DNA of 64,000 nucleotides from Camellia lanceoleosa (lineage: Eukaryota > Streptophyta > Magnoliopsida > Ericales > Theaceae). The position numbers were made by a program, and so were the translations under genes. The DNA lies in contig CM045759.1 in assembly GCA_025200525.1 (NCBI GenBank), positions 1,488,001 through 1,552,000 of the forward strand. The letters are read 5' to 3'. This document shows, piece after piece, positions 23,029 through 36,482 of the stretch. The notes beneath the pieces are model-generated. The model saw only the letters and a list, made by a program, of their open reading frames with translations. It was not told the origin of the DNA and did no database searches. Numbering within the stretch: position 1 is the first letter of the stretch; each line of letters starts with the position of its first letter.

Positions 23029-26000
23029 TTACAGATGCAACAGATTTGATATCAAATTCCACCCCATCCATGTCTTTTTGTCAGAAGGAGATTCAAAATG
23101 AAGTTGAAACATTTCCTTAGAAGCATGTTCACCAGATTCACAAAATCCAACAAGCTTTGCTACAATTTCAGCACTTTCTTGTACATGTTGCTTGTTAAGA
23201 GGGTCTGTCCACAACTTGTTCACCAGTTGCAGCCTCCTCCTTTGTTTTCCTTCTGGTTCGATATCCCATTTCATGTAAAGCATCTCTCTTTCTTCTGCTG
23301 TTAATTTTGAACTCACTCTCTTTGCTAGATATTCTCTTTCCTGCTTGAGCGCCCTGATACTATGTTCAAAACCAAGCAGCAATGAACTTCAATCAAATAT
23401 GAACGACACACACACATACACACCAACATGGGTAAGAAATGAGAAAGATACATATTAAAGACACGTGAAATACCTTGATGAAACAGAACCAGCTGGTTCA
23501 TCACCCAAGAGTGCTGGGCTTGCATTGCCAAGTTCTGCTAAGTGCTGCTCCAACCATGTCAACCTTCTAAGCTCAACTTCCATGTATATCTGATCAGCGG
23601 GGTCTCCTCTAAATAACAAATAAAACTGCGTACGGTGTACAATTGAAACATGGCACAAATGCCACAACATGATGATTTGCTGTCTCTGATCCTCAAACAT
23701 CAAAGGCCATGCCATGGGAGATTGATCAACTATATCTGTCTCATCATTTGTAGCCTCATTTGACTCTAGCTCTAACACCTGATTTATGGAATATATAACA
23801 CATATCAAGGTGAAGGCAAAAGCACCACACTCAAAAATAGAATTACAATATAGTATACATCTGATGCTATCAACATCACATAATAAAAATCATGGTCCAT
23901 GTATTTATTTGAAAATGGAAAAAATAAAGCGGTTGAGTTCAAAAATCCTTCTTGCACTTCTAACATCAGTAAAGAATAAAACTAACAGATTTTGTGGCTT
24001 TGCACAGCGCAAAATTATCTACTCTGTAACACACAAGTTTGCTCCCTTCTGTGCATACTAAAACCCTTCAAATTTCACCAAATTCACTAATTTATGTATC
24101 ATTTCCAACATAAGTAAGAGGCAATAATCAAAATGAGTAACTTTGATTGTCCATGTGCATAAGGCAAAAGTTACATACTAGATCATTCAAAGTCAAGGCC
24201 TAAGTTCATGAATCATGTCTTGCAAGTTGCAAGATAACTTTGTTGATGATAGGTAATATGGCTTTGTTGATGACGCACATATATTCAAGTTCTTGTAAGT
24301 CATATAATTCTATGCAAAACATTTTTGTGTGGCATGAAAAATATACCTTCCTGATGACAAAATGCATAGGAAATCGCATTAGTCAGCTGTTATCAGACAG
24401 CAGCCCCGGGGGGGGGGGGGGGGGGGGGAGAGAAATAAGAGGTTGCAAACCACCACAATTTTTAAAACCAAAATTTTATGCCAAATAAATGTTATACCAT
24501 CAAGAAACCTGTTATAACTGTCATAATTATGAAAATTGAAGTTGAACTGTGAAGATCTGCATTTCCAAACTTTCAAAAAGATGCATGGAAACTGCATGAA
24601 ACAGCAAATTTTAACCTGGCAAACCAGAAGCTGTTTCTGGTATTGTAGCTTTGCCACCCGTTCTTTCAGCTCAGTGACATAAGCTTTGATGTTCCGAATG
24701 TTCTCCTCAGCAGCTGTCTTGAACATTTTTTGGATTTTCTTCACATTGACTGTGTTGGATTGCCGTGGTGCAGGAGTACTGTCCTTTGATGAGATACAAT
24801 TACTGTTCTCATCTCTCTTCGGTGGAGTAGATTTATTCTCTGGGGCCCGGTTCTCAATTTCACATTCCATGAACTTGCGAGTGGATGATAAAGGAGAGCA
24901 CGGAGACCGTATTAAATTTGGCATGTTGACTGTATTGCTCAAGGTGAATGGAATGTTTTTTTTCTTCTTCAATTGGTTCTTGGAGTCTGGAGTCTCCAAA
25001 CTACTCGGCAAATACATGACCAGCTTGTCTATAGACTTCTGTACATTCTCAAGCTTCTCCTCTAACGAAGCAATATTGCTTCCTTGAGTGTTCAACCTCA
25101 ACCGAGTTATCTCTTCCTTCAAGCTGGGGTTATCTCTGACCTCAATTTCTTCAGGAATAGAAGTAATTGCTCGCATATCTTTTATCTCCGACAGTAGCTT
25201 TGCTACTGTTTCAGATGCATCTTGACTACCCAGCCTATGAGATGCAAACTCCTTTTGAAGTACTTCAAGTGCTCGAGTAGCTTCCTCACCGAGCTGCCTC
25301 TGCAGCATCTCAAGCTTTCGAATTTCATGGACGAGCATGGAGGAATCTGTAGAAGTAGCAGACTGCCTCACCGCTGCCTGCCTTCCAAGTGCCTTTCTTT
25401 TTAGAGTGCCTGTAATAGTGCTACTTCCATTCTCAACTTTAGGAAAAAGACACTTGGATACTTGACGAGAATGTCCGTCTTGGACCTCTTGGTTTAACCC
25501 CTGAAACATGTCCAATTAATACAGTCAAAGCTCTACTGCTCACAATCCATTAGCAAAATAAAAAGAGTCGAAGACTAGCATTGTAAATACAAAAAATTAT
25601 GTAATTTTATATACAGTCAAAGCTCTGCTTCTCACAATCCATTAACAAAGTAAAAAGAAGAGTTGAAGACTAGCCTTGTAAATACAAAAAAAAAAAAAAT
25701 AAAAATTGATGTACTTTTATATACCTTTGGCTCCTTCTTTGCACTTTTTTCAAGTTGAAGTTGATGCTTCAGCTCTTTCACCTCCTTCTCCATCTGCATA
25801 TAAAGAAATTTATTACAATTAAAATTTATTGTGATTGAAGAAATCTATTCCATCAAACTCTGCAAACCCCTACTCCATTGTGTTATTTTGAACTTTTTCC
25901 CTTGAAAATGAGAAGTAAAATAGATGCCATTTTCCCAAAAAGCTATACAAAAATCATACTCTACTAAATCATCTACTGACACAAAATGTTCTCTCTGAAT

Positions 26001-29000
26001 GATATGCAACTGTGATCTCCGAACATAATGGTGACATAAAACATAACACTCACATATAGAGAGACTTAAATAGTGACTAGCAATGTATAACTGTTTAAAA
26101 AAGTTGTACAAAATGTTAATACAGTAAAATAAGTATTAAATACTTTCTTTCTTGTAGGTAAAGAATATTTACACCTCTCCTAGGAAATCCATTTGATACA
26201 AATTATCTACTTTAGTACAAGTCAATGCTTCATTACCCTTGAAACATGCATACCTGCTGGATTTTCAAGTCCTTTTCCATCAGTAAAGTCCTTAAACATG
26301 AAGAGGAAGAAGGCTCGGGACTTCGGAGCTCTGCTTCAAGTCTGGCAACTTCCTTCTGCAAATGCTTCACCAATTGCTTGTCTGCAACAACCTGAAAATA
26401 TAAATTGTTCTGCAACTTAGAAGCATTGCTTTATCATTGACTTATTAGTCGAGGACTAAGGGAGTATAATATTTGAAAAATCAGGATAGCAGCATGTTGA
26501 CATGTAAACTTTAGCCACACAGTAAAATTCCCAACTGCACATCATATAAGATTGCATCAACATATCTATGTATATATATGCATATCCATGTATAATGCAA
26601 TGTCTATTTAATTTAACTTCAAGGAAAAATGGCTTCTGTAGGCAACTAAATTTCTGAATGCAATGTGCCTTTTGATCACAAGACCGGTGTGCAATAAAAT
26701 GGCTTGGACATATTATTGATTGTTCAATCTGCTATGTAACTGCTATAATTGGCAGACATTTGTTAGCTGTTGATAACTGTTGAATAGCTTAATATACATT
26801 GTTAAGCTCATTTCATAAAAACTTAAATCTTTTGGGACAATTAATGACTTAACATGGGATCAGAGCTTAGGTAGGGGGGAGGTCTTGTGTCTCTCCCTCT
26901 GTATTTGGTCCCCATTTGCATTATTCCCCGACACCTTAAGCTTTAAGAACAATTAGTTACGTAACAACCATAAAGATAGTGTTGTCAAAGATTATTCATC
27001 AGATCAAGCTATGTTCCTTTACATACCATGTTTACTTGGGCGCTGTTTGTGACTTCCTTTGCACTAGTAGCAAATGAGAGAGTATTCCGTGATTGATCCA
27101 CATGGCTTAAGGCAGGACTCATAGTACATATTATTGCTGTTCGAGCATTTCCTCCAAGTGAAGGCTGCAATATTCTTGTGAGTTTTGAATCTCTGTAAGG
27201 TATGTGACTGTTCCTCTTTCCACCACTAGAAGTAGAAAAACCAATAAGAAAAAGTAAAACATCGTGTGCAATTACATTTTCCAATTGTATTAGATGCTAT
27301 CAAGAGAAATAGTTCCAATGACACCGTAAAAGCTCACATTATCAACTAGAGTCCATGGAAGAAACGACAATTTATGAAACTTCAGACCACTTAAAGAAGT
27401 TAATTTGTGCATATATTTTTTTTTACTCTGCAAATGCTACCTTAACTTTCTGATCACGGTTGTCAAAGTCAATAAGCTGCGGTTAATGTGGCTCCCTTCC
27501 TTCAGCCTAGTTCCATCTGCATTTGTTTGAGAGGCACGTTCACTGCCCGCAAGGTCCACAAGATTCTGCAAAAATTGGGAAATCCAATTAACATAACTAA
27601 ATTATAATTTACAAACTAATTTCTGGAGCAAGGTGAAAGCAGATCAACATACCAGGCTTGCTAAAAAAGATTTTACACAGCCTGAGTTTTCCCGCAGGCT
27701 ACTCTGTATAGACTAAAACAAAAAAAGAAAACAGTTAAATAGTGAATCAAAACTTTACATGATGGCTAAAGGCACATACTACTGTGTATGCAAAGTAAGC
27801 CTGGAAAGTGACACAAAGGAGCAGACACAATTTACATGATGGCTAAAGGCACATACTACTGTGTATGCAATTAAGTTTAAGAAAGCAAAAGTACCTATAT
27901 GTAAGAAGACTGATGTGTAGAGACAGTAGTTATATTGAAATCCTGGATCATTGAGGTGAAGGACGAAAAAATTGGAAAAGAGATCTTCAAGTCTAATGCA
28001 TGGAAGATTCATTTCAGAAATTAAGCTAGCAGGCTTGTGAACTTATGCTCAACTGTTATTAATTTGGATATAATACAAAGATGACCAAATTGTAAAAGAA
28101 AACCTTTCGAATTGTGTAAAAAAAGCCTTTATGTAAACTCAAAGTCTATAGTCAACATAGGTACTTGCACAAAAATAAGCACTACCAGAATAAGAAGACA
28201 GCATTTACTTTAAGAAGCACAGACAGACCCTTCTAAGAAGGTGGCATGTGACATTATATTCGTCTGACACTTCTCAACATTTGTCGGACACACGTTCAAA
28301 CATGTCCTACTTTTTAAATTTTTTCTAAATTTGGACACGCTTCAGACACTTGGGGAACATTGCTTAGATAGCCGTGAAACATATTACAAATTTAAATAAA
28401 ATAATTTGATGTGATATCCAATACTAGGCAAATCTCTTACATAGTTGATTCATTTGTATGCCATAAATTTTTTTCTCTTTCTTCTAATTCATTACTTATA
28501 AATCTATCCTATTTGGGTCCAACTTTTAAAACTCAATCAAGAATATGAAGCATGCAACGCACTATTGACAAAACTCATAAATTAACCGATTATGCTTACC
28601 AGCCTGATTATCTGATGTGATCTTGAGCTGTTATCATTTAGAGCAGTTTCGCCAACTTGTCTTTGAGCTGCAGAGGTATTACAAGATACAATAGGGAGAA
28701 TCATTGGGAATAATGCAGTAAAAGATTTATGTTGTATACAAATTCTAGTTAATTTGGTAAGGAAAAGTCAAATTGATAAGAAATTCTCCATGCATATTGT
28801 ACACGAATTCAAATACATCATTACCTTCACAAATACCAATTAAGTGCCTTAAATGTTGACAATCATTAACAGCCTCTTCACTTAGCTTCTCCACAATAGT
28901 CCCTTTCTGCAGTCCAAAAGAATAATTTAATATGGTGATGTCCATAGCAATCTAAAATTTTATTTTCATAGAAAGTCTACTGCATTTACCTCAGGATCAT

Positions 29001-29892
29001 CCAAAAGCCGAAGAGGGCCAGATTCACGATTTAAGAGGTCAACTACAGTTTCATTGTAGATTTCCAAAGCTGAAAGCCTTAAAACAAAGTCTCTCTCTGG
29101 AGTCTGCAAGACATACCAAAATCAAACCATCGTAAAGTATCAAAATTCAACTCATGTCAAAATCAAATTGATGCTTGACATCTAGTGATGCTATGTGCCA
29201 GATACCAAACAAATTGTAACAAACTTTGGAATGGAATATAACTTACACTCTTGATGTGATCATAGATGTCTCTGAGAGCATTTTCAGTTATTCCTCTCAT
29301 GGTAAATGTCTTACCACTGCTAGTCTGCCCATATGCAAAAATTGTAGCTACAAGATAAAAATCAGATCACTTCTAAATCCACTCACTGCATAGCAAAGCA
29401 GAATAAAGAATTAATTTTACTTAATTTTATATTTACCATTAATTCCATTTACAGCAGATAGAGCAACATCCCTGGCACCTTCTACGTAAACCTTCTGAGT
29501 TGAGCACGATGGATCAAAAACTCTATCTGGCACACATAAACATATAAATACAAATATAAGAAAACCAATTTGTTCCAGAAAATGGAACACATAATGGTAC
29601 ATGATTTCCTGAACAACAATGCCTACAATCAATCCTCAAAGTCTCATCTAGTAGACGTACCAAATGTGAATGGCCCTGTAGACCGCTCATGATTTAGATT
29701 CTTGGAAACAATTGTATGTTCATCTGAGCAATCCCAAGCAATAAGATCATAAGCTGCCTGCTCTCTTGGGCTCAGTGGCCTGACTCGAACAGTAACAAGT
29801 ATATTTTCCTCCCGAACCTTTGGACCACCTGGAGTGCATGCATTGGTCCTCCTGATTTTTGATGCTGGTGTGCGCGGTGTCCCCGCAACCAT
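23029..29892 (-). CDS. Kinesin KIN-7, NACK1/NACK2 (HINKEL/TETRASPORE) type
   Basis: Fourteen minus-strand coding exons join to 2,799 bases (932 codons plus TAA): 29661-29892, 29437-29526, 29247-29347, 28990-29103, 28825-28906, 28600-28667, 27653-27712, 27441-27565, 27027-27225, 26254-26391, 25725-25793, 24616-25500, 23474-23778 and 23029-23359. Every junction has GT-AG and the phases agree. The N-terminal motor (about residues 29-357) has the P-loop GQTSSGKT (114-121), switch I NDNSSRSH (217-224) and switch II DLAGSE (253-258). A coiled coil follows (about 358-721). The C-terminal DUF3490/NACK_C region (722-932) has [20 protein letters not shown] and [18 protein letters not shown]. Length and the N-terminal TPRTPASK...CTPGGP (candidate CDK sites) fit NACK1/NACK2, about 940-960 residues. 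These plus-end kinesins bind and activate an NPK1-type MAPKKK at the phragmoplast midzone and drive cell-plate expansion. NACK1 (somatic) versus NACK2 (male meiotic) cannot be decided by eye. Confidence 0.95.
24408..24428 (+). repeat. G homopolymer (21 bases) in a KIN-7 intron
   Basis: An uninterrupted G run preceded by CCCC lies in the intron between the exons ending at 24616 and starting at 23778. On the KIN-7 sense strand it is a C run. Confidence 0.9.
28205..28400. repeat. Dispersed repeat, related to 2365-2550
   Basis: It shares the ordered phrases CTTCTAAGA, GTCGGACACACG, CATGTCCTAC, GCTTCAGACACTTG and GAAACATATTAC with the copy at 2365-2550. It lies in the KIN-7 intron between exons 6 and 7. 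Class unknown. Confidence 0.5.
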
Positions 29893-29913
29893 CTCTTACC
29901 GATCTCAATCTTA
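29893..29913 (-). other. KIN-7 5' untranslated exon segment and its splice acceptor
   Basis: Directly before the ATG at 29892, reading minus, is a pyrimidine-rich TTTTTATTCTGCACAG acceptor ending at 29914, followed by 21 untranslated bases. This implies an intron in the 5' untranslated region and a first non-coding exon further upstream, probably between about 30,500 and 30,870. Confidence 0.55.
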
Positions 29914-30575
29914 CTGTGCAGAATAAAAACACTTTTAAACGCATCAAACTAACTGTCCAAACATAATTGCAACATTAAACTGTGGTGTAGACAAGGATGG
30001 CAGGAGACAAGACAAAAGAATCCACATTTTAAGTGGTATCGGGTCAAAATCAATAGGTAGTTTTTGGTCTAGGCATTGTAAAATTCATAAATTCCATATC
30101 ATACAAGAAAAACTCTAGTGATCTGCATATTCTTCCGATATTATATACTCTTTTCTTTTAACCCAATTTCTTTTATTAAAAAACAAAACAAAAAAAAAAA
30201 ATTGATGGAAATCTGTGTAGAAATTAATGCCTCTATTTTATTAATCCAACAGTGTCAAAAAATTGTATCAACAGAAGACCTAAACATACAATAACTAACT
30301 AGTGTATGTCACGTCATCCTAGCATTTCTTTATCGTTGTATAGAATTCAATTGAAAGTTAGGAAAAAGAAAATCAAGAAAATCTGACCCCTTTAGACTTG
30401 GGCAACCATACATGTCATCATCACACATGATTAGAACAAATAATTAATTGAACGGATTCGAAACAGAATTGGTAAATAACCTACTAATCATCGTTCTTGA
30501 TATACATCTCCGGACAAAAATCACCTGAGATACGAAAATGAAAACTAAGAAACAATAAGGAAATTACTGACACTT

Positions 30576-30581
<6 letters not shown>

Positions 30582-30608
<27 letters not shown>

Positions 30609-30756
30609 ACGATGTAGGTCCCCAAAGGCTCAAATGTCGAAGAAATGAAGCCCCTTTCCACAATTACCAAAAAATGCTTCGATGATCAAAGACTCTCTGT
30701 TCTTGTTAGGGTTTGCAGGAACAGTCCTCTGATTCTTCACAATAGCGTAGAAAGAA

Positions 30757-30792
<36 letters not shown>
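30582..30792. repeat. Two GA/CT microsatellites in the KIN-7 leader/promoter region
   Basis: Pure GA runs at about 30582-30608 and 30762-30792 are CT runs on the KIN-7 sense strand. They bracket a non-coding stretch that could be the first untranslated exon. CT repeats are frequent in plant 5' leaders. Confidence 0.7.
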
Positions 30793-30870
30793 TGTGTGTT
30801 CTGAGATGGTTTCTTTCTTATCAATCTTTCTTTTGTTTTTTGTGTTGTGGTTGTGGGTTTTCTTTTTTAT

Positions 30871-30881
30871 TGTAACGGCTA
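30871..30881 (+). promoter_or_regulatory. MSA-like element (AACGG core) upstream of KIN-7
   Basis: TGTAACGGCTA fits the mitosis-specific activator consensus (C/T)C(C/T)AACGG(C/T)(C/T)A except at its second base. MSA elements bind three-repeat MYB factors and give G2/M expression; they are known in promoters of NACK1-type kinesins and B-type cyclins. A second AACGG core occurs at 30451. Orientation relative to the gene does not matter for MSA function. This is motif evidence only. Confidence 0.5.
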
Positions 30882-30984
30882 CTTCATTTCATTTATGATT
30901 TATTTATTTATTTATTTTTTCAATCTGAATTATTAGATTACTTATTATTCCTCGCTCCTCTCTCTGTCTCTCTCACGCGCAGTC

Positions 30985-31092
30985 ACCTGAAAATCGTTTT
31001 GAATTTTGATGGGCTCGAGTCGAGAGATATAAATAGCAACTCAACTCCTATTACCAGGGACACCTGGCGTGGGTACTGAATTTCCGCTTGGG
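30985..31092. repeat. Promoter-region duplicate, copy 1 (other copy 32703-32802)
   Basis: About 100 bases recur 1.7 kb away in the same orientation: CACCTGAAAATC, AATTTTGATGGGCTC, AGAGATATAA, GGACACCTGGC.GGGTACTG and TT.CGCTTG. Copy 1 lies within about 220 bases of the KIN-7 upstream motifs. Confidence 0.8.
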
Positions 31093-34000
31093 CTTCATGG
31101 GCCGAAATGCCCAAGCATTGGTAATTCTAATTCTGCTTTCCTTTATGCTGTTGGGCCTGTAGGTCCATACCCAACTCCCCAAGGAATACAACATTAGTAA
31201 TTCAATTTTGGGTTTCAGCCCCCCAAAAGGGGTGAAAGTGGCAGACAGAGACAGTCAGTCCTTTGTCAAAAGTGTTATTGCTTAAACTCCACAAGAATTT
31301 TTCTGCATCCATAAGCTCCCTTGTGAAAAGTCTGGGACACGTAAACTCCGATCCGATGCATGATATATTTTAAATCAGATAGTAAAACTTTATGTTGGAA
31401 TAATTTAATGTAATAAAATAAATAAACAAATAAAACTTTACAATACTAACAATTATGTGTACGAATACTATATCCTTAAAACAAAATTTTATTATTATCT
31501 TAATATTTATGAATGTAAGATATTTTATCTCCATGAAACAACCACCATTACAAATCAATATTTTTAAAATCGGACCTGCACTGCCGACAACTGGTCCAGA
31601 TTTGGATCCGAATATACCATTAAATCCGTTTCAATTGAAAAGCTGATTTATTTTAAATAAAGCAGTGAAACACCGAAACCGGGAGTGAACCGAAGCCAAG
31701 TGGAGTGAACCGGCCGAACTTGTTAAGCTTCAACCCATTTGATCTAGAGTGTTAAAAAAAGCTGCAAAGACAAATCTTACACAACACCTCACGCATAAGG
31801 AAGCTAGCTAGCTGTGCATTTCCACTAGACCAACATGGCTTATCTAAATATAGATAGTGGATGTATTTTGGTAAACATATTTATATAAATTACATTACAT
31901 AGATATTAAGATATACAAAATATTTTGAATGAATATATTTTGACTCTTACTTTTTTATTTGAAATTATTTATTAAGTAATTCTAATTAATTTCGATTCAC
32001 CGACAGTTGAATCAATAATTTTTAATCTAATCACTTTTTCAATTTGACTAATGAAATGATCCGAGTTTTATAACATTGTCGTAAACAAAAAGAGCACAAT
32101 CACATAATGGACAATGAATCAAAATTTTGTTTTGTACTCTCACAAATTCTAACACTAACAATTCCTACACTAACAATTTTTATCAAAACAAATATAATTT
32201 TACTTAATTCTCTCATTATTAATCCCCCACTATCAATCCCTTCTAATCTACTTTTAAAAACAAACAGAACCTAAGAACATCCTAATAGATCAGGTCACAT
32301 TCATTCTATAAAAAAATTTAAGTTTGAGTCTCCCTAAATTACCTTTCACAAAAGTTTAGATCAATAAATTTGTTTTTTTAAGTTGTAGACGGAATTCCAT
32401 TGCATGCTAGTAATTAGTTTTGGCTTTGCTGCTTATGAAGTGGAGAAAGAAAAGAGTGGGATTATATTTCTTTTTTCTTTTCTTTTTTTCTATTTTCCTC
32501 ATCAAATTCTCCAATTAAACCCAATCTAAGTGAATGAAACTAAATTATGAGAAAGAACAAGCGAGGTCCATACCAAAGGCAGGAGAAAAGAGAAAGCAGA
32601 AGAAGGTTTTTCCCTAAATTGAAGCAAGCTCTATAACAATCAATGGAAGGAAGAGGGAACATACCATTTGTTTCATTCCTTGATGCTCTCTTACGCTCTG
32701 GCACCTGAAAATCATTTTTAATTTTGATGGGCTCCATCCAGAGATATAACTCTATTATCTGGACACCTGGCACGGGTACTGTACTATTGAATTTACGCTT
32801 GAGATGTGAGGGATGTTCAATCGGTAGAATTGAATTTTGTGGGTGTTTACTTTTTAAATTTGGAGCATGAAGAAGAGCTCAATGATTGCATTCAAACCAT
32901 GAAACCTCCCAGAGGAGCTTCTGGCGATTGTTCTGTGTTTAACAACGGTAAGTCAATTTATTTTATCAATAAATTTTTTAATTCCGTAATTGATTTGAAA
33001 TACCACATAAGTAATATCGCATAATAATGTATCTATGAACCCAAATCTACACATAGAACTAGATAATAAGGAAACGCCTTATCTCATTCATTAGACCACT
33101 TCCTAACAAATAGAGTAACACTAGATGCTCCAAAAATTCTATCAAAATTTCTATTAAATATCTCACATGAGTGTGGGACCCACAACACACATGTAAAAAT
33201 TTTGATAAAATTTTTAAGATCTCTAACATTTTTGTAACAAATAAGGCGTTAATTAGTGAGGAATTAACATTATCAGATTTTCTTGTCTCAAAATTCAAGC
33301 CAGAAATTTACTCAATTACAGTCTCATTTTCACTCTCCAACATGAAATAAAATATAAAAATATATATATAAAAAGTGCATCATGTTACCATAAATGCTAT
33401 AATTTATCTGAAATAAATATTGACGACAGAATATATATATAATTTATATATTTGAATTTTGTACACATAATACTTTTGTTTTCTTATGCGAAGCATTAAG
33501 AGGGGAAGCAGGTTATTAGTCATGGATGCCAACTAAGATTTAAACCCTAATTGGAGAGAAAATTGTGTTTGAAGAGAACAATAATCCAGCACTCTCAACC
33601 CCCAGAAACAGAAATGATCAGTGGAGTGAAGTGGAGGAGGTTGGAGACACTTGAAGTCTAAGAAAAGTGCTCAACCAACCAACCAACCTCAAGGATTTTA
33701 TTTCAATATTGGTAAGCCATCATATTGAAACAAGTGTCCCACAAACCATCAATACGAATCCACTGTTTTCCTTTAGTACTAATAATTAATATATATAATA
33801 CTGTTTAGCATGCAAGTGTCTAGAGGTCAACAAACACCCACCCCCCACCCACCCCAGTTTTAGTTTTAAGTTTTAATTAATTAATTAGTTTTATATATAT
33901 AATTTACTTTGAGAATTAAGATACATATAATTATAATCATCATTTGTCCTTCTTGCTTGGGGTGCACCCAGGAAAGAGCAGTCTTTACTTGGTATATATA

Positions 34001-34450
34001 TAAATAATATCACTAGTCTAGGATTATAGTATTAATTAAACTACTTGCACCAATATATATTCATAACCGCCCTACATTAACCTTACTGTCTGCAACTGCA
34101 TGCACATCCTAATAGCCTTTTGTTATTTCAAGTGGACAAATAAAATAAGGTAATTTTAATTAACAACAAAGAATGACGTGACATGTTATGAATGGAGTTT
34201 TATCCAAAAAAAATTTAGATCCAAAGGTTGAAAATGTTGAGATCAATGGTTGAGATATGAGAAATGTAGTTGTGCCACAATGGTGTATTAATTTACTGGT
34301 GAAGTAACATTATTAAAATTTGACATTATCAAATTAGCAAATAACAAAACCAATTAGTTTAGTTTACTTGGTCACCATAATTCTATTAAGGATTTAGTCT
34401 TAAAAGGGAAGTCATGGATTTAATTTTCCCTAAAAGGGAGTTGAATTAGA
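31093..34450. other. Long intergenic stretch upstream of KIN-7; no complete gene seen
   Basis: Mostly AT-rich. It contains the second promoter-block copy (32703-32802). An open stretch at about 32806-32949 ends in AACAACG|GTAAGTC, exon-like, but shows no family I know. Poly-C-rich CACCCCCCACCCACCCC is at about 33838-33854, with TA microsatellites near 33360, 33890 and 34000. No conserved protein motif was found on either strand. Confidence 0.5.
32703..32802. repeat. Promoter-region duplicate, copy 2
   Basis: Matches 30985-31092 as described there, with a few substitutions and short deletions. Open sequence continues on the right (32806-32949), but nothing recognisable as KIN-7 follows. Confidence 0.8.
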
Positions 34451-34452
34451 AG

Positions 34453-34620
34453 TAGGATTGCAAACGAACCGAATTGAATTTTAATAGATTTGAGCTTGTT
34501 TATTAGGATTTTAACGAGTTCGAGATTGAGCTCAATAACAATTTAACAAACCAAACTCGGGCCCAGTTGGTTTAGGCTTGACTTGAGCTTGAGCCTATTC
34601 ACAAGCCTTAACAAGTCAAA
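34453..34620. repeat. Diverged hAT-like terminal segment (TAGGATTGCAAACGAACCGA)
   Basis: The start TAGGATTGCAAACGAACCGA, with later ACGAGTTCGAG and GAGCTTGAGCC phrases, resembles a common plant hAT-type terminus. Related GAACTCGGGTTCGAACG and CGAACTCAAACTTATTCATC phrases lie at 45215-45325 in the opposite sense. The two could be the split ends of one element carrying later insertions, but the outer right end is not clear. Confidence 0.35.
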
Positions 34621-35428
34621 AAAATTATAAATTCATACTTGTGTATGAGACTAAAGTTACAATTGAAACTTTAATTATATAAAAATATATATATATAAGC
34701 ATACTAAAAAAAATCAATATTTTACTAAAATAATAATATCTACACCACTATTATATAAATGTATCATCTATAGTTAACTAAACTTACTAATCGTGACGAC
34801 CTAGACTTACTAATCGTGAATTTAATTAATTAATTATGTGTTAAATCCTAAATGAGATATGTGTCATGTGATTTAATTGGTTCATACCTGTCCCAATCGA
34901 GAAGCTATCTATTGTGAGCTTAGCTTTGAAACTGAAATTGACAGCCTTAATGGGTTCAGAAACTGAAATTGAGTACATGGATATACTAATGGGAATTTTT
35001 AGAACAATTTAAAAAGTTTAATTAAAAATTTATTTCGTCGGATTCCTTAAAGTGTGTTTGAGTGGTTTAATTGTAATTTTACGCTGCAAATTGAAGGGCA
35101 TAGAGGCTTCAGAAACTAGAATGGAATACATAATTGTAATCAGCATGATTTTTAGGACTTACTATGAAGTTTTACAAAAATTGATTCAAAATGAATTAAT
35201 TTGATTATATTAATTTAATTATGTGTTTAAATTTAATTGTGATATTGTAAACATATGTGTTTGGATATGAAAATTGAAAGTCTTAGTGACATCCAAAATC
35301 AAAATTGGTTACATGAATAAATTATTTGAAATTTTTAGAACACTATAATAAGTTTAATTGGAATTAATTCAGTTTACTGAAACTATGATCGGATTGAGCC
35401 TTAATTGAAACTATTCTAAGTAAATTGA

Positions 35429-35672
35429 GCCTCCGTTTGGGAAGTGGGTTGGCTTTTTAATTTTTTTGACTTTTTTGACTATTTTAACCTGGGCTAAAAA
35501 GTTTGATTTGGGAAGGGCTTTTTGATTTTTTTGACTTTTTTTGTGAGAGAAGAATGTAATGATTATGGATTGGATGTGATGTTTTGTTTATTGTGGCTAA
35601 AATAGCCTATTTTGTTTTTTGTGGCTAAAATAGCCAAAAAAAAGCCTGAAAACCTTCTTCCCAAACGATTTT
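35429..35672. mobile_element. Tourist-like MITE, copy 1 (GCCTCCGTTTGGGAAGTGGG)
   Basis: Begins GCCTCCGTTTGGGAAGTGGG and ends near CTTCCCAAACGATTTTG. The interior matches 45329-45559: GACTTTTTTTGTGAGAGA, TGTAATGATTATGG, TTGGATGTGATGTTTTGTTT and TGGCTAAAATAGCC. The right terminus is eroded. Confidence 0.75.
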
Positions 35673-35999
35673 GTGATAACTTTGATTAATTGTATTTGCC
35701 TAGGATGTTGCATGATTAGTATTTAATTCAGCATTATTCATGATTTAAAATTTGATTAAGTGTAGTAAGTGTTTGGGCATTTTGTGATGGTGACTGTAGG
35801 AGGTTAAATTCTGGTGGGTGTATTGAGATCTGGGTGTATGTGTGTAGAGAAATCAATGTGGGTGTGTGTATGTGACTACACATGATGTCACTACTACAAA
35901 AATAGTTAAAGATCACACTTTGACAAAAAAAAAGATCTCACTTTTATTGGAAGTGTGATCAAAAAAATTATATTGATATTTTAATCACACTTAATTTGA

Positions 36000-36450
36000 T
36001 TGAGTGTGATAATATTTATTTTTTATGTCACTTTTCAATTAAGTGTGATTATATATATATTTTTTAATCACACCTTCTAATTAAAAGTGTGATTATATAT
36101 ACACTACTACTTTTTAATCACACTTTTTAAACAAGTGTGATTATATATATATTTTTTAATTACACATTCTAATTAAAGTGTGATTATTTATATATTTTTT
36201 AATCACACCTTTTTAATTAAAGTGTGATTGTATATACACTACTACTTTTTAATCACACTTTTTAAGTAAGTGTGATTATATATATATTTTTTAATCACAC
36301 ATTCTAATTAAAGTGTGATTATTTATATATTTTTTAATCACACCTTTTAATTAAAGTGTGATTATATATGCACTACTACTTTTTAATCACACTTTTTAAA
36401 CAAGTGTGATTATTTATATATTTTTTAATCACACTTTTTAAGTAAGTGTG

Positions 36451-36482
<32 letters not shown>

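Noticed and set aside
24379..24615. Extension of the large KIN-7 exon into the frame ending [10 protein letters not shown]
   Set aside because: A GT donor at 24615 joins in frame to the conserved exon at 23778. The extension is intron including the G run.
23029..30900. Assigning KIN-7 specifically to NACK1 or NACK2
   Set aside because: Length and motifs fit both. A phylogeny is needed to decide.
32540..32773. Minus frame MPGVQIIELYLWMEPIK ending in a GTATGT donor, as an alternative KIN-7 first exon
   Set aside because: The matching frame is not preserved in the other promoter-block copy, and the peptide resembles nothing known.
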